Part shown: in pieces, positions 62,956 through 64,000 of the stretch
How positions within the stretch are numbered: position 1 is the first letter of the stretch
Layout: each line of letters starts with the position of its first letter
From: Aquiluna sp.
GTDB lineage: Bacteria > Actinomycetota > Actinomycetes > Actinomycetales > Microbacteriaceae
DNA length: 64,000 nt
NCBI GenBank assembly: GCA_018402685.1
Contig: JAGYIJ010000001.1
Coordinates: 1 to 64,000, forward strand
Reading direction: 5' to 3'
Notes under the pieces: generated by a model
Told to the model about the DNA's origin: nothing
The model's database searches: none
What the model saw: the letters and a program-made list of their open reading frames with translations, nothing else
Made by a program: the position numbers and the translations under genes

Positions 62956-64000
62956 CTACTCTTCGATTTCGGTTCCGGTAGGCAAATCAGAAAGTCCGAA
63001 GCTGTGCTCGACTTTCCAGCTCACCCAAACGGTTGCACCCAACTCCACAACCGGTGAGCGACCAATGTTCTGTGCGAACACGGTGATCTCTCCAACGCCT
63101 GGAATCTCAATCTGGTATTGGTTTGAAACTCCGGTAAACCTGATGTCAGTAATTTGGCCTGGGCCAAGAATGTTTCGCCCGCTGCTCTCGCTTGGCACCT
63201 CTTCGTGGAACTCGACCTTCTCGGGTCGAACACCAAACGCCACCTTGCCGCTGGTCTTCTCACAGCGCTTTGGCAAGTGCCGAGAGCTTGGTCTGGTTGT
63301 AGCTGATGCTGACAACCTCTCCGCTATCGATAACGTCACCGACGAAAATATTTGACTGACCCAAAAACTTCGCAACAAAGGCAGTCCTGGGCCTGTCATA
63401 CAAAGCTTCCGGAGCACCCAACTGCTCAATGTGGCCCTGGTTCATAACCGCTACGGTGTCGGCCATGTCCATGGCCTCCTCCTGGTCGTGGGTGACATGC
63501 AGGAAGGTGAGGCCAACCTCCATCTGAATGGCCTTCAGCTCAATCTGCATCTGGCGACGAAGCTTCAGATCCAGCGCTCCTAGCGGCTCATCCAACAGCA
63601 AAAGTGAGGGTCTATTGACCATTGCCCTAGCTAGCGCGACACGCTGCTGCTGACCACCGGAGAGCTGTTGTGGCTTGCGTTCTCCGAGGTGCTCAAGCTC
63701 AACCATTGCCAGGGCTTGCTTGGCCTGAACCAAAGGCTCCGCCACCTTGCGCTGGCGAAGACCGAAGGCAACGTTTTCGATAACGCTCATGTGCGGAAAC
63801 AGTGCGTAGTTCTGGAAAACAGTATTGACAGGGCGCTCGTGCGGCTTGGTGTTGGTGACATCCTTACCGCCAAGCAAGATCTTGCCCGCACTCGGGCTCT
63901 CAAGCCCGGCAATCATCCGCAGGGTCGTCGTCTTACCGCAACCCGATGGACCTAATAGCGCAAAGAACTCCCCGGCCGGAATCTTGAGGTCGAGGTCATC
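62956..64000 (-). CDS. potA: Polyamine ABC transporter ATPase PotA, 5' end off-window, broken by a +1 frameshift
   Basis: The ATPase of the importer. In frame from the window edge it has Walker [10 protein letters not shown], the signature [15 protein letters not shown] and Walker [12 protein letters not shown], then [14 protein letters not shown]. The track ORF stops at LSALAKAL. Removing one A from AAA near 63270 continues into [26 protein letters not shown] and a C-terminal TOBE domain ending GTEIEE. The N-terminal residues before [17 protein letters not shown] are beyond 64000. Confidence 0.92.

Overview
The window is a contiguous piece of chromosome from a high-GC Gram-positive bacterium. 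The evidence is the actinobacterial order ftsK-pgsA-cinA-clgR-DUF3046-recA-recX-miaB-miaA-dapF-hflX-lexA, a PriA-type HisA, ThyX instead of ThyA, an rRNA spacer without tRNA genes, and TANNNT -10 elements. Short intergenic gaps, many overlapping start/stop codons and moderate GC suggest a streamlined member of the Microbacteriaceae, possibly a freshwater planktonic 'Luna'-type lineage. The family call is fairly firm; the genus is a guess. Almost every gene lies on the minus strand.

Layout. 1-6935: rRNA operon read leftward, with leader, promoters, two directly abutting but divergent 16S genes, a spacer and a 23S gene cut by the window edge. 6936-17977: tyrS, arginine genes argH-argF-argB-argJ-argC, pheT-pheS and an rRNA methyltransferase. 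17977-19160: rplT, rpmI and infC (AUU start). 19342-23464: DUF1844 protein (+), SseB-like protein and histidine genes hisA/priA-hisH-hisB-hisC. 23490-31621: SOS-linked block with a LysM division-inhibitor candidate, lexA, hflX, an RsmC-like methyltransferase, dapF, miaA, miaB, recX and recA. 31622-39241: DUF3046, clgR, cinA, pgsA, ftsK, RNase J, dapA and thyX. 39326-40620: membrane thioredoxin, DUF4395 and a TPR membrane protein. 40621-52997: dapB, M16 protease, pnp, rpsO, DUF805, ribF, two small membrane proteins, truB, rbfA, infB, rnpM/ylxR and nusA. 53017-58424: proS, ispG, rseP/rip1 and dxr. 58502-64000: two class III aminotransferases (+) converging on a spermidine/putrescine-type ABC transporter (potC, potB, potA), probably a polyamine/GABA catabolic island.

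Two things stand out. First, the two 16S genes differ in several variable helices, and the downstream one lacks its first ~20 bases; this is either a chimeric assembly or a real, strange rearrangement. Second, at least twelve single-base indels break eleven conserved and mostly essential genes (argB, pheT twice, hisA, hisB, cinA, pgsA, dapA, dapB, rbfA, proS, potA). In each case joining the two frames restores a normal protein. Sequencing or consensus error is the simplest explanation, so the features are annotated as whole genes across the breaks. I found no mobile element, phage gene, CRISPR array, toxin-antitoxin pair or tRNA, and no clear undescribed multi-gene system. The most informative regulatory signals are the LexA/SOS sites at the LysM gene and recA, a PafBC-type recA promoter, a perfect palindrome in the lexA promoter, stem-loops before pnp and dapA, and likely leaderless transcripts.
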